From a virus, in IMG/VR virus record IMGVR_UViG_3300037337_000109, positions 1 to 37,139 of that record: a stretch of 37,139 bases of DNA; one strand, given 5' to 3'. This document shows, piece after piece, positions 1 to 6,558 of this stretch. Position 1 is the first letter of the stretch. Each line of letters opens with the position of its first letter. The notes beneath the pieces were generated by a model that saw only the letters and a program-made list of their open reading frames with translations, searched no databases and was not told the origin of the DNA. The position numbers were made by a program, and so were the translations under genes.

Positions 1-210
1 GTCTTATGTCTTATATAAGACCTACACTAGAATAATGTGCATGCGCGCCCATGCATGCGACTACCATACTTTTCTGCAAAATTTTACTTTTGAGGTGAAA
101 ATAAATTATTTATTTTATTTTCATAAGGTGCGGTAAAGCAACATTTTTAGGTGCATAATTCGCACATCGGTTAGCGATTTTGTTACCGACAACCCCTAGA
201 AAGTCAGACC
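1..210. other. AT-rich leader without a gene
   Basis: I see no supported gene in this stretch. It opens with two direct copies of GTCTTAT, and the second copy forms half of the perfect 14-bp palindrome GTCTTATATAAGAC at 8-21. A second small dyad-like stretch rich in GCATGC lies at 39-59. Bases 60-125 are strongly AT-rich and hold an inverted repeat at 97-122. A TTGAGG at 90-95 followed by TATTTT at 111-116 could act as a weak promoter for the gene at 211, but the 15-bp spacing is poor. An AAGTCA half-site (201-206) of the dyad family found elsewhere in the window sits directly before the start codon. An origin, an operator region or a contig end are all possible. Confidence 0.4.
97..122. repeat. 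AT-rich inverted repeat
   Basis: GAAAATAAA at 97-105 is matched by its exact reverse complement TTTATTTTC at 114-122, with an 8-base AT-only spacer. It lies about 90 bp upstream of the gene at 211. It could be a regulator site, a melting element or chance in an AT-rich stretch. Confidence 0.35.
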
Positions 211-933
211 ATGAAAAACGCAAACACCGCCCCTAAGACCGCCCCTAAGACCGCCCCTAAGACCGCCCCTAAGACCGCCCCTACATTGTCAGTCAGCGCT
301 TACAGTGCGAACTTCGCGACCCGTCGTTCAGTGTTGGTCGAAAACCTCGCACGGTTAAAAGTGAAAAATGGTCCCGACGCGGGCAAAGATTTAGAATCTA
401 TGCTAAGCGATTCAAACTCAAAATTCTTTTTTGACGCGAAAGTGTCAGCGAGAATCGATGCGTTGGGCATCGATGTTTCTAAGCTGTTCACAAATACGAT
501 CAACCCTAAATCGGTTAAGCGTTTCATACAATTTGTGTCAGCACTTGACGCAAAGACCTATAAAAACATCGACGTTACAAGCGCGACGATCGTTTACTCT
601 TTGCATATCGCGGGTGATAACCCGCTGACAGTTGAAGCGTTACAGTATCTCGCAGCGGGTCTTAAAACGGGTCGTGTAAGCCCTGAGACACGCGGTGTAT
701 CGCGCGCGACTTGCGCAAAACTGTTCGGGCGTGTCGCGGTTTCTACGGTGCCCACGCAAGCATGTAGAACGGTGGGCAAGAATGGTTTCTTGCAGCTTAT
801 CGGTGCAACCATCGGGGAACCGGGCAAAACAAACCAGCAAGTCAGATTGAATGCAAGTCACCCGCTGATAGTGAACTTTTTCAATGTAATGAATACCGCG
901 AACGAAGGGCAGATAGAAGAAATGGTCAAGTAA
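211..933 (+). CDS. Unknown phage protein with N-terminal TAPK repeats
   Basis: I do not recognise this 240-residue protein. It begins with a flexible Thr-Ala-Pro-Lys tract (residues 6-24) made by a 12-bp DNA repeat. The rest looks globular and mixed alpha/beta, with no signal peptide, membrane segment or motif I can name. Lysine is frequent and acidic patches are few, so nucleic-acid contact is possible but unproven. The ATG at 211 is the first start in the frame; the upstream purines (TAGAAAG) give only a weak ribosome site. Codon choice and base composition are clearly more AT-rich than the operons to the right. The gene stands alone and converges on the leftward operon ending at 1141. This fits a separately acquired accessory (moron-like) gene or the end of another module outside the window. 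Confidence 0.65.
   Translation: MKNANTAPKTAPKTAPKTAPKTAPTLSVSAYSANFATRRSVLVENLARLKVKNGPDAGKDLESMLSDSNSKFFFDAKVSARIDALGIDVSKLFTNTINPKSVKRFIQFVSALDAKTYKNIDVTSATIVYSLHIAGDNPLTVEALQYLAAGLKTGRVSPETRGVSRATCAKLFGRVAVSTVPTQACRTVGKNGFLQLIGATIGEPGKTNQQVRLNASHPLIVNFFNVMNTANEGQIEEMVK
226..285 (+). repeat. 12-bp tandem repeat, five units
   Basis: The unit ACCGCCCCTAAG is repeated perfectly four times, and a fifth copy has a changed last two bases. It is in frame and encodes Thr-Ala-Pro-Lys. The identical units can gain or lose copies by slippage without breaking the frame, so tail length may vary between relatives. Confidence 0.9.
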
Positions 934-957
934 CCCCCTAATACCCGCAAGGGTACT

Positions 958-996
958 CGACCGACCGACCGACCGACCCCTAATCGGGGATCGGTC
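958..996 (+). terminator. CGAC repeat and hairpin after the 211 gene
   Basis: Five CGAC tetranucleotides (958-977) run into a hairpin. GACCGACCCC at 971-980 pairs with GGGGATCGGTC at 986-996 around the loop TAATC, with a single bulged A. A smaller hairpin, TACCC-GCAA-GGGTA, lies just before it. There is no T-run after the stem, so it may be a weak or factor-dependent terminator, or an mRNA 3' protective structure, for the gene ending at 933. Confidence 0.4.
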
Positions 997-1036
997 CCCG
1001 CCCATGGCCCTTCACGCCGTTTTTCCAGGCTTCAGC

Positions 1037-1061
1037 AAAAAAGTGCTTATAGGGCCAGCAC
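1037..1061 (-). terminator. Terminator of the leftward operon
   Basis: Read on the minus strand, GTGCT and AGCAC form a 5-bp stem with a 9-base loop, followed directly by six T. It lies 80 bp beyond the last stop codon of the leftward operon (1141), in the gap between converging genes, where a terminator is expected. The stem is short, so efficiency may be modest. Nothing else gene-like is seen in 997-1140. Confidence 0.5.
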
Positions 1062-1140
1062 AAACCAAACCAGACCAAACCCAAGCCCACCCGGCACGCA
1101 CACCCCAGAAATCCTGGCGGCCCGCCACCTGAGAGAGTGC

Positions 1141-1659
1141 TTATAGAGCCGGGTGTCTACCACCCGACGCCAGCAGCAGATCGACCGTATCGTCAGCCCC
1201 AGGGCCGCACAGCAGGGCAAGGGGCAGCGCCGCATCGGTGGGCAAGCCCACCTCTTCGTCGTAAGCCGTCAGCCCCATCGCATCGCGAATGGTCACAAAC
1301 CGGGTGGTGAAGACATCGCTACCCGTTCCTGCCAGCGCCAGGGCATCCGCCATGCTCCAGCGTTGAAGCAAGTGCCCATGTCGCGCACCACGGTCCAGCA
1401 TGTGCTCACCCGAGAGCGAACCCCACCCGATAACCGCTAGCACTTCGACCAGAGCGTCATAGGTTCGGTTGGATGCCATGTGACCCAAGCCATCTCGCAG
1501 TGCCATGCGCAAGCTGTTGCGATTCGCAATGCCTGGCCACTCGCGCGTCAGGTCCGAGCCCAGCGCACCTGGGTCGTCCGCCACCCATCGAAGTGTCAGC
1601 TCGCGCGCCAGGTGAACATGCTTGTGAGTGAGAAAAGCGCCTGCAAGCTTTGCGTCCAT
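1141..1659 (-). CDS. Unknown protein, last gene of leftward operon
   Basis: I do not recognise this 172-residue protein. It is soluble, helix-rich and acidic, with no membrane segment or catalytic motif I can identify. The ATG at 1659 overlaps the stop of the preceding gene as TGATG, and GGGAG lies a suitable distance upstream, so I prefer it over the GTG one codon earlier. Such coupling suggests it is made together with the product of 2279-1659 and may bind it. It is the last gene of the operon headed by the UvsW-like helicase, and a terminator-like hairpin follows. The position suggests a role in early DNA metabolism or host takeover; this is inference from context only. Confidence 0.7.
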   Translation of the reverse strand: MDAKLAGAFLTHKHVHLARELTLRWVADDPGALGSDLTREWPGIANRNSLRMALRDGLGHMASNRTYDALVEVLAVIGWGSLSGEHMLDRGARHGHLLQRWSMADALALAGTGSDVFTTRFVTIRDAMGLTAYDEEVGLPTDAALPLALLCGPGADDTVDLLLASGGRHPAL

Positions 1660-2279
1660 CACCAGCTCCCTGCCATTGGGTTGTCGAATGCCGCGACAGC
1701 GGTCTCAATCTGCTCGGCCGCCTCGCTGGCCGTCAGCTCCGCGGGTATGTCGATGATGTTGCCGTCTGCGTCGAATTTGTAGCCGGCCTCCAGCATATCG
1801 CGCCCTTCACGAATAGCGATTTCGAGCTGGGTTTCTGACCTTTTCGCGCGGGCCTTCTTCACCTTGAATCGAGGGTCGTTCTTCAGCAACTCCACGATGG
1901 CCAGGTCTCGCGCAACTGCGAACCCGCCGGCCTTCAGATAATTCAGCAGCTTGTGGTGCTCGTCCCCACACCAGTTTTCGACGATCTGCTTACGCTCGAC
2001 AATCGGGTCCGGGGTTTCGTAGATGTCTGAACCCCTGATGTGAATGTCATCACTTGTTGCCATCAGCTCCTGCTCGGCCGTCCGCGCAGCCTGACAGTAA
2101 CTGGCCGCCGCGAGTGCCGCGCGCAGCTTCTCCGTTGCGTTCTTCAGCTTCGAGCGCGGGAGCAGGTGTGGGTGGCTTTGCTCGATCTTGCTGACCGAGG
2201 TGACGCGCCAGCTTGAGCGGTCAGCTTCAGAGATTGCAGCCAGCGCATTAAAGATCGCCTTGGTTGGATCGTTATCCAT
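1659..2279 (-). CDS. Unknown acidic protein of leftward operon
   Basis: I do not recognise this 206-residue protein. The frame stays open upstream to 2324, but the ATG at 2279 is the better start: AAGGGG lies before it, and it overlaps the end of the previous gene by 8 bp. The central region (about residues 85-150) is charged and helical, with many Lys, Arg and Glu. The C-terminal third has a short acidic, Ala-rich helix. No membrane segment or Cys cluster is seen. It is translationally coupled on both sides, so the three proteins of 2607-1141 are probably made in fixed ratio. Confidence 0.7.
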   Translation of the reverse strand: MDNDPTKAIFNALAAISEADRSSWRVTSVSKIEQSHPHLLPRSKLKNATEKLRAALAAASYCQAARTAEQELMATSDDIHIRGSDIYETPDPIVERKQIVENWCGDEHHKLLNYLKAGGFAVARDLAIVELLKNDPRFKVKKARAKRSETQLEIAIREGRDMLEAGYKFDADGNIIDIPAELTASEAAEQIETAVAAFDNPMAGSW

Positions 2280-2607
2280 CTTGCTGCCCCTTTGCAGCCA
2301 CCGCTGCGGCGATCGCCGCAGCAATCTCGTCCAGACTCAGAACCGTTGCTGACTCTTTCATGTCTTCCATCACCGAGCGCATGGTGGTTTTTCTGAGAGG
2401 GGCCGACTGTGTCATGAGCTTTTGAACCAGGGGCACCAGAACCTTGTTTGCCTCGACGGGGTCTGAGGCCAAACAGGCGATCAGGTTCGACAGCGACCCG
2501 GCCCCGCTGCCCGCGACCATCTTCAGCATGCCGGGGTGGTGGTGCTCTGCGATCGCAAAGGACGAACGAAAGAGCTTTTTGGTGGATTGGGTTTTGACTT
2601 CAGACAT
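2272..2607 (-). CDS. Unknown small helical protein of leftward operon
   Basis: I do not recognise this 111-residue protein. It has a basic N-terminus with a His-rich turn near residues 20-25 and a Gly/Ser loop around 33-40. Predicted helices follow, ending in an Ala-rich helix near residues 90-105. The ATG at 2607 is preceded by GTGAG, a modest ribosome site. A large perfect hairpin (2633-2666) lies immediately upstream in the gap to the preceding small gene. Expression of this gene and the two behind it may therefore be lowered or separately controlled relative to the helicase. Confidence 0.65.
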   Translation of the reverse strand: MSEVKTQSTKKLFRSSFAIAEHHHPGMLKMVAGSGAGSLSNLIACLASDPVEANKVLVPLVQKLMTQSAPLRKTTMRSVMEDMKESATVLSLDEIAAAIAAAVAAKGQQDG

Positions 2608-2632
2608 ACTGGACTCACTATCGTTAAATAAC

Positions 2633-2666
2633 CAGGGGCTCTTACCATTATAGGTAAGAGCCCCTG
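2633..2666. terminator. Perfect 14-bp stem-loop between leftward genes
   Basis: CAGGGGCTCTTACC pairs perfectly with GGTAAGAGCCCCTG around the loop ATTATA. On the plus strand a short T-rich stretch follows; on the minus strand, the direction of the operon, no T-run follows. In the leftward transcript it lies after the small membrane gene (2689) and before the gene starting at 2607. It could be a partial terminator, an RNase processing or stability element, or a block to antisense transcription. The stem itself is certain; its role is not. Confidence 0.55.
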
Positions 2667-2688
2667 TGTTTTATGAATTTGTGGCGAT

Positions 2689-2889
2689 TTACTTTACATC
2701 AGCCGTGAACCCGATCGGTTGTGAGACCGCGTCGGTGTCGCGGGGCTTCGGGTCGGGCTCATCGAAGCGCCCGATCTGGTTCTGGGCGATCAGCAAGACC
2801 AGAATAAACGCCAGGGGCTCTTGGTACATGAAAGCGTAGACGCCTGCGATGATCATCGCAACCAGTGCATAGTGAATGGGGTGGAACAC
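2689..2889 (-). CDS. Small membrane protein
   Basis: This 66-residue protein has one or two closely spaced hydrophobic helices in its first half (about residues 7-20 and 26-36), joined by a short turn. The tail from about residue 40 is polar, with Asp, Pro and Lys. It is probably an inner-membrane protein with a cytoplasmic tail. The start is a GTG at 2889 with AGAGG nine bases upstream. A copy of the dyad motif (2914-2931) lies 25 bp before it, in the 45-bp gap after the helicase, so it may have its own promoter. Small phage membrane proteins often act in host takeover, superinfection exclusion or lysis; nothing here decides which. Confidence 0.65.
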   Translation of the reverse strand: MFHPIHYALVAMIIAGVYAFMYQEPLAFILVLLIAQNQIGRFDEPDPKPRDTDAVSQPIGFTADVK

Positions 2890-2913
2890 GGTAAGAAGCC
2901 TCTGTTGAAGTTG

Positions 2914-2931
2914 AAAGTCAGCACTGACTCT
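2914..2931. promoter_or_regulatory. Dyad motif copy A
   Basis: AAAGTCA-GCAC-TGACTCT carries the AGTCA-N4-TGACT core of the family repeated through the window. It sits in the short gap between the helicase stop (2935) and the start of the small membrane gene at 2889, 25 bp from that start in the direction of transcription. Confidence 0.75.
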
Positions 2932-2934
2932 GCC

Positions 2935-4656
2935 TTATTTGGAAATGCGAGTCAAGCCCAAGGTCGCGAAATCAAAGTCTGTCACGATGCCTTCTGAGAA
3001 GCCCGGGGTGCCCTGCACGATCGACAGACGCTGCACGAAGTGACCCTTCAGGTGGTTGTTGTGATCGTCTGCCATGTCCACGATCAGCGCGACGTTGGGG
3101 CCTGTCTTCTTTTCGCGCAAGCCCCGGCCGATTCGCTGGCGCGTGGCAACCTCTGCCTTGCCCCCGCCGGCCAGCACGATCATGCCCACGCTAGGTACGT
3201 CCACACCCACGTCGAGAATGGTTGAGCCGATCAGGGCGTCGATCGCACCGGTGCCCAGGGCCTTCAGGGTGCGGGTGCGCTCTGCCTGGTTGTCGTCGCC
3301 GTAGATGAAGGCGGCTCTTGCGCCGGCGCGGGTGAGCATGGTCAGCAAAATTTCGCCGTGGGCCTTGTGCTGCACCAAGATCATCGCGTTCAGGCCATAC
3401 CGCATCGCGCGCAGTACTTCCGCACAGATTGCCCTGTTGCGGTATTCGTTGTTGACGATGCCGTGCTCGTAGGCGGGCTGCCAGGGCGTTGAGCGCGCCA
3501 GGCGCTTGGGCTTGTGCTGCACCGGCATGTTGACGTACTTGAAGTAAGGCCGCGCGAGAATGCCGCGCTCGATCAGCAGCTCTTCACTGATGCGAACCGC
3601 GACCGGGCCGCAGCATGCCAAAAGTCGCATGTTGGCCGCCTCGTCGTCCTTCATGAACGGGGTGGCTGTGAGAGCCATGCGGTAGTGGGCGTTCTTGCAC
3701 GCCGACATGACGATGTAGAAGCTGTCGCCCGAAACTTCGTGCGCCTCTTCGACAATCACCAGCTCGAACTTCGCCAGAATCTCGATCGTTGCCACGCGCA
3801 AGCGCTCGTGACGCTCCACCTTCGCTGTGATCTTGCCTAGCTCCAGCTGTAGGTTGCCGTTTTCGCGGTCGAGCTTGTCGGTCAGCGCCAGCAGCTCGTT
3901 GCCGATCTCAAGGGCCGGGGTCTTTTTCTTCACTAGCACCTTGCGCTCAGCATCAACCTTGCGCGAAATCGCAGCATCCCGACGGTCTTTGAGCGCTTGC
4001 ATCTCGCCCTTGACCGACTTGACCTCAAGCCGCGCGGCAAGCGTCTGCACCATCGCAACCGTGTACTTTGACAAGCGTCGACCCTCGCTGCCGTCTTCCC
4101 GGGTGTAGGCAATGCCCCACTCGCCGTCGCCCAGAATCGCGCAGGGCGCGCCGGTCATCTTCTCGACTGCCTCGTGCATCTGGTACATGAGAATGCCGCG
4201 CGTGGTCAGAAAGAGGGCAGGGCGACCGATACGCTTCATCGCCATGCGAGCCAGGCGGGACTTGCCCCCACCGGTCGCTACTTGCACCGTGATGTTCTTG
4301 TGCCGCACCAGGGTCTCGACCGCCGCGGGCTGGTAGTCATACCGCTCAGAGAAGCCAAAGTCGTCCACCACCGGGTTGGGCTCACCCAAGGGCTCTGGCG
4401 CGGGCTTGCCCACCACCTGCACCTGGTGGCCCATCTTCTTCAGCCCCTGGGTCACCAGTCGCACAAAACCCGTGGGGAACGTGCCCTTGTCGTAAGAGAA
4501 AAACGAGCTGTTGCCGTCCCAGCCCCCGCTCTTGAACGCCGTCATGTGCTCAGACCCATCGACCTTGTACGACAAGAGCCGGTGAATCTCGTTGCGCGCC
4601 TCGTTCGGGGCGTTGAGCACTTTGGCGGTGACTGCGTTGAAAGCGATCGAGATCAT
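2935..4656 (-). CDS. UvsW-like SF2 DNA helicase
   Basis: This 573-residue protein is an ATP-driven DNA helicase/translocase of superfamily 2, close in layout to phage T4 UvsW, which remodels branched DNA and R-loops. A WDG-containing N-terminal module (about residues 35-85) resembles the UvsW DNA-binding wing. The Q-motif-like YQP is at 108-110 and Walker A, ATGGGKS, at 127-133. A charged probable coiled coil (about 215-290) is inserted before motif II, which reads EEAH (303-306) instead of DEAH. Motif III, TATPF, is at 330-334 and motif VI, QRIGRGLR, at 507-514. It is the first gene of the leftward operon, reading out of a divergent control region that carries a dyad motif. A role in phage DNA replication, recombination or repair is likely. 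Family assignment is firm; the exact substrate is not known. Confidence 0.9.
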   Translation of the reverse strand: MISIAFNAVTAKVLNAPNEARNEIHRLLSYKVDGSEHMTAFKSGGWDGNSSFFSYDKGTFPTGFVRLVTQGLKKMGHQVQVVGKPAPEPLGEPNPVVDDFGFSERYDYQPAAVETLVRHKNITVQVATGGGKSRLARMAMKRIGRPALFLTTRGILMYQMHEAVEKMTGAPCAILGDGEWGIAYTREDGSEGRRLSKYTVAMVQTLAARLEVKSVKGEMQALKDRRDAAISRKVDAERKVLVKKKTPALEIGNELLALTDKLDRENGNLQLELGKITAKVERHERLRVATIEILAKFELVIVEEAHEVSGDSFYIVMSACKNAHYRMALTATPFMKDDEAANMRLLACCGPVAVRISEELLIERGILARPYFKYVNMPVQHKPKRLARSTPWQPAYEHGIVNNEYRNRAICAEVLRAMRYGLNAMILVQHKAHGEILLTMLTRAGARAAFIYGDDNQAERTRTLKALGTGAIDALIGSTILDVGVDVPSVGMIVLAGGGKAEVATRQRIGRGLREKKTGPNVALIVDMADDHNNHLKGHFVQRLSIVQGTPGFSEGIVTDFDFATLGLTRISK

Positions 4657-4744
4657 GTGTTGCTTGCCAAAAGTGAAGATTGCTTATACAGTCAGGACTG
4701 ACTTACGTGTGCTTATAGATACCTCTCAATTATAGAGAATCAGC
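4657..4744. promoter_or_regulatory. Divergent control region with dyad copy B
   Basis: This 88-bp gap separates the helicase (leftward) from the ParB operon (rightward). It holds ACAGTCA-GGAC-TGACTTA at 4688-4705. A rightward TTGCCA (4664-4669) and TATACA (4685-4690) are 15 bp apart, with the dyad at the expected transcription start. On the minus strand a TATAAG box abuts the dyad and would lead into the helicase. Two TGCTTATA octamers (4681-4688 and 4710-4717) flank it. One DNA-bound regulator here could control both early operons. The promoter boxes are weak matches. Confidence 0.6.
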
Positions 4745-5410
4745 TTGACAAAACAAATCGACATTCAACACCTGGCGCCAGCCCGCCTGATGCCCAACCC
4801 GTGGAACTCCAACCGAGTTGGTCCCGAGATGGAAGAGCGTCTTCGCGCCAGCATCGCTGAGTTCGGGCTTTACAAGCCGATCGTGGTGCGCGAGCTGATT
4901 GGAGACACCTTTGAGATTCTGGGTGGCGAGCACCGCTGGCGCGTCGCCTGCGACATGGGCCTGCAGACAGTGCCGGTTGTCAGCGTGGGCGTTATCACCG
5001 ACAAGAAGGCGAAATTGCTGGGTCTGGCCGACAACGGCCAATATGGCGAAGACGACAGCCTGATGCTGGCTGCGATTCTGCGCGACATTGGCCAAGAGGA
5101 TGTCTCGACCTACCTGCCCTACACCGACGAAGACATGGCCGGCATGTTTGCAGCCGCCGACGTTGACTTGGACTCCCTGGGCTTTGACGACGAAGAAATG
5201 AATGCTGGCACGCCAATGGCAGACAGTGTGCGCCCCGGCGTCACTCACGAGCTGATGCGCTTCAAGGTTCCGATCGAAGACCGTGAGCGTGTTCAAAAGC
5301 TGATCGAGAAAGTCATCGCCGACAACGGCCTGAAGGCCGAGACCGACTCAATGGTTGCCGCCGGCATGGCCCTGGTGGTGATCGCCAACGCCGCGAGAGA
5401 GTCGCTGTGA
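4745..5410 (+). CDS. ParB-like N-terminal domain protein 1
   Basis: This 221-residue protein has a ParB/sulfiredoxin-type fold in its N-terminal half. The signature GGEHRWR at residues 60-66 follows a PNPWN segment near 18-22, typical of phage ParB-like proteins. This fold can bind or cleave DNA and, in some members, hydrolyse nucleotides. The C-terminal 120 residues are acidic and helical, with no motif I can name. The start is a TTG at 4745; I accept it because the conserved PNPWN segment lies close behind it and AGAGAA is upstream. The next in-frame ATG would truncate the domain. It opens the rightward operon and its stop overlaps the next start. With the ABC ATPase and GNAT downstream, a part in DNA modification is more likely than plasmid-style partition: no ParA is seen. 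Confidence 0.8.
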   Translation: MTKQIDIQHLAPARLMPNPWNSNRVGPEMEERLRASIAEFGLYKPIVVRELIGDTFEILGGEHRWRVACDMGLQTVPVVSVGVITDKKAKLLGLADNGQYGEDDSLMLAAILRDIGQEDVSTYLPYTDEDMAGMFAAADVDLDSLGFDDEEMNAGTPMADSVRPGVTHELMRFKVPIEDRERVQKLIEKVIADNGLKAETDSMVAAGMALVVIANAARESL

Positions 5411-5493
5411 CGCCTTACCACCGCGTAATTCCGATTCGGGTCGAGCAGGGCGACCTTGAAGAGATCGAAGAAAACGCCGCGGTGACCGCGTGA
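5407..5493 (+). CDS. Candidate 28-residue coupling peptide
   Basis: A GTG at 5407 overlaps the parB stop as GTGA. The 28-codon frame ends at 5493 in another GTGA overlap with the next gene. It fills the gap exactly and would keep ribosomes moving through the operon. The peptide is acidic in its second half and matches nothing I know. It may be a real small protein or only a coupling reading frame. Confidence 0.4.
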   Translation: MTPYHRVIPIRVEQGDLEEIEENAAVTA

Positions 5494-5690
5494 GCACCGC
5501 GTCGGCATTGATCGCAGTTGTACGCGACCACATGGGCCGCAAGTCCACCTGGACCTTTAGCCGACCTGTTGGCTACTCAGACGTGGTTGTTATTGATAGC
5601 GTTTGCAAGTTGGTCACCAAGTCGATCAAAAAGTACACCAATCACCCACCCAGCGTAATTCTGGTGGCAATTAACGGAGGCAAATCATGA
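5490..5690 (+). CDS. Unknown small protein of ParB-ABC operon
   Basis: I do not recognise this 66-residue protein. It starts with GTG in a GTGA overlap with the 28-codon frame before it and ends in an ATGA overlap with the next gene. It looks alpha/beta, with a hydrophobic strand near residues 30-36 and another near 55-61, and is mildly basic. The tight packing on both sides is the main evidence that it is real. Confidence 0.5.
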   Translation: MSTASALIAVVRDHMGRKSTWTFSRPVGYSDVVVIDSVCKLVTKSIKKYTNHPPSVILVAINGGKS

Positions 5691-5917
5691 GCCTGACACA
5701 AGCAACCCCACAAACGCCTGAAGAGCAAGCCGAGGTCGACTACGGCGACCACGTCATCTGGCGCCTAGTCAATTCGACCATCACCAGCTTCGGCTCTAAC
5801 GAAGATGGCGAGATTTTTCTCTCCACAGTCAAAGACGGCGTGAACTGCGCCTTCGTGATTGGAAAAGACGAGCACGGCGACTTGGCGATCTTTGAGATTG
5901 AGAAGGAATCAAAGTGA
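5687..5917 (+). CDS. Unknown small acidic protein
   Basis: I do not recognise this 76-residue protein. The ATG at 5687 has a strong GGAGG ribosome site and overlaps the previous stop (ATGA). The protein is acidic and appears largely beta-stranded from residue 20, with several Gly-Glu/Asp turns. Its end overlaps the GTG of the second ParB gene. A small acidic protein between two ParB-like DNA proteins could be an adaptor or an inhibitor of DNA binding; this is a guess from position. Confidence 0.6.
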   Translation: MSLTQATPQTPEEQAEVDYGDHVIWRLVNSTITSFGSNEDGEIFLSTVKDGVNCAFVIGKDEHGDLAIFEIEKESK

Positions 5918-6558
5918 GCGACAAAAAACTGAAAACCGAAACTTGGCCACTTGCCAACATCACACCCTATGAGCTGAACGTCAAGAAGCACGACAAGGAA
6001 CAAGTTGCGCGCATTGCCGCTTCGATTTTGAAGAGCGGTTTTGACCAGCCAATCGTGGTAGACAAGAACGGCGTGATTATCAAGGGTCACGGTCGTCGCC
6101 TGGCACTCATTGAACTGGGTCGCACCGAAGCGCCGGTGATTATTCGTGATGATTTGAGTGCGGCGCAAGTTCGCGCCGCACGTCTGGCAGATAACCGTGT
6201 CGCCATTGGCGACATCGACACGGAAATGCTCAAAGTTGAGCTGGAAGACCTTGATTTCGATCTTCTGGAAGGTATTTTTGACGAAAAAGAACTCAATTTC
6301 ATAGTTGCCGACCTGGGTGACATGAATTCTGACTCTTTCGTCACCGACATGAACGCCGTTATCGCTGATCAAAAGACTGACATGACCGAGCGCGTGGCTA
6401 TTGCTGAAGGTGCCCGGGTGCCGCTGGCCAAAGCATTTGGCTTCAAAGACATCGCTGCGCGCGACCAGATTCACATCACCAAACTCATGGGCAAGGCGGA
6501 AAACGTCACTGGCTTGACTGGCGAAGAAGCCCTCACTACCTACATCGCCGCACTATGA
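5914..6558 (+). CDS. ParB-like N-terminal domain protein 2
   Basis: This 214-residue protein carries a second ParB-like domain. A GHGRR signature lies near residues 58-62, and LADNR near residue 90 is typical of phage and methylase-linked ParB-like proteins. It is not a close copy of the first ParB-like gene, which has GGEHRWR, so the two probably have different tasks. The C-terminal half is acidic. The start is GTG at 5914 with AAGGA upstream, overlapping the previous stop, and its end overlaps the ABC ATPase start by 4 bp. That direct coupling to the ATPase suggests a shared complex. Members of this fold may be nucleases or DNA-recognition subunits; I cannot tell which here. Confidence 0.8.
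   Translation: MSDKKLKTETWPLANITPYELNVKKHDKEQVARIAASILKSGFDQPIVVDKNGVIIKGHGRRLALIELGRTEAPVIIRDDLSAAQVRAARLADNRVAIGDIDTEMLKVELEDLDFDLLEGIFDEKELNFIVADLGDMNSDSFVTDMNAVIADQKTDMTERVAIAEGARVPLAKAFGFKDIAARDQIHITKLMGKAENVTGLTGEEALTTYIAAL

Noticed and set aside
958-977. CGAC repeat as origin iterons
   Set aside because: Only five tetranucleotides, too short for iterons, and they form the arm of a hairpin at a gene end.
2611-2625. T7-promoter-like GACTCACTAT
   Set aside because: Only the core matches, with an extra base before it. It lies on the plus strand against the direction of the operon, and no T7-type RNA polymerase gene is seen.
4745-5410. Plasmid-type ParB with partition site
   Set aside because: No ParA and no centromere-like repeats are present; the ABC and GNAT neighbours point to another role.
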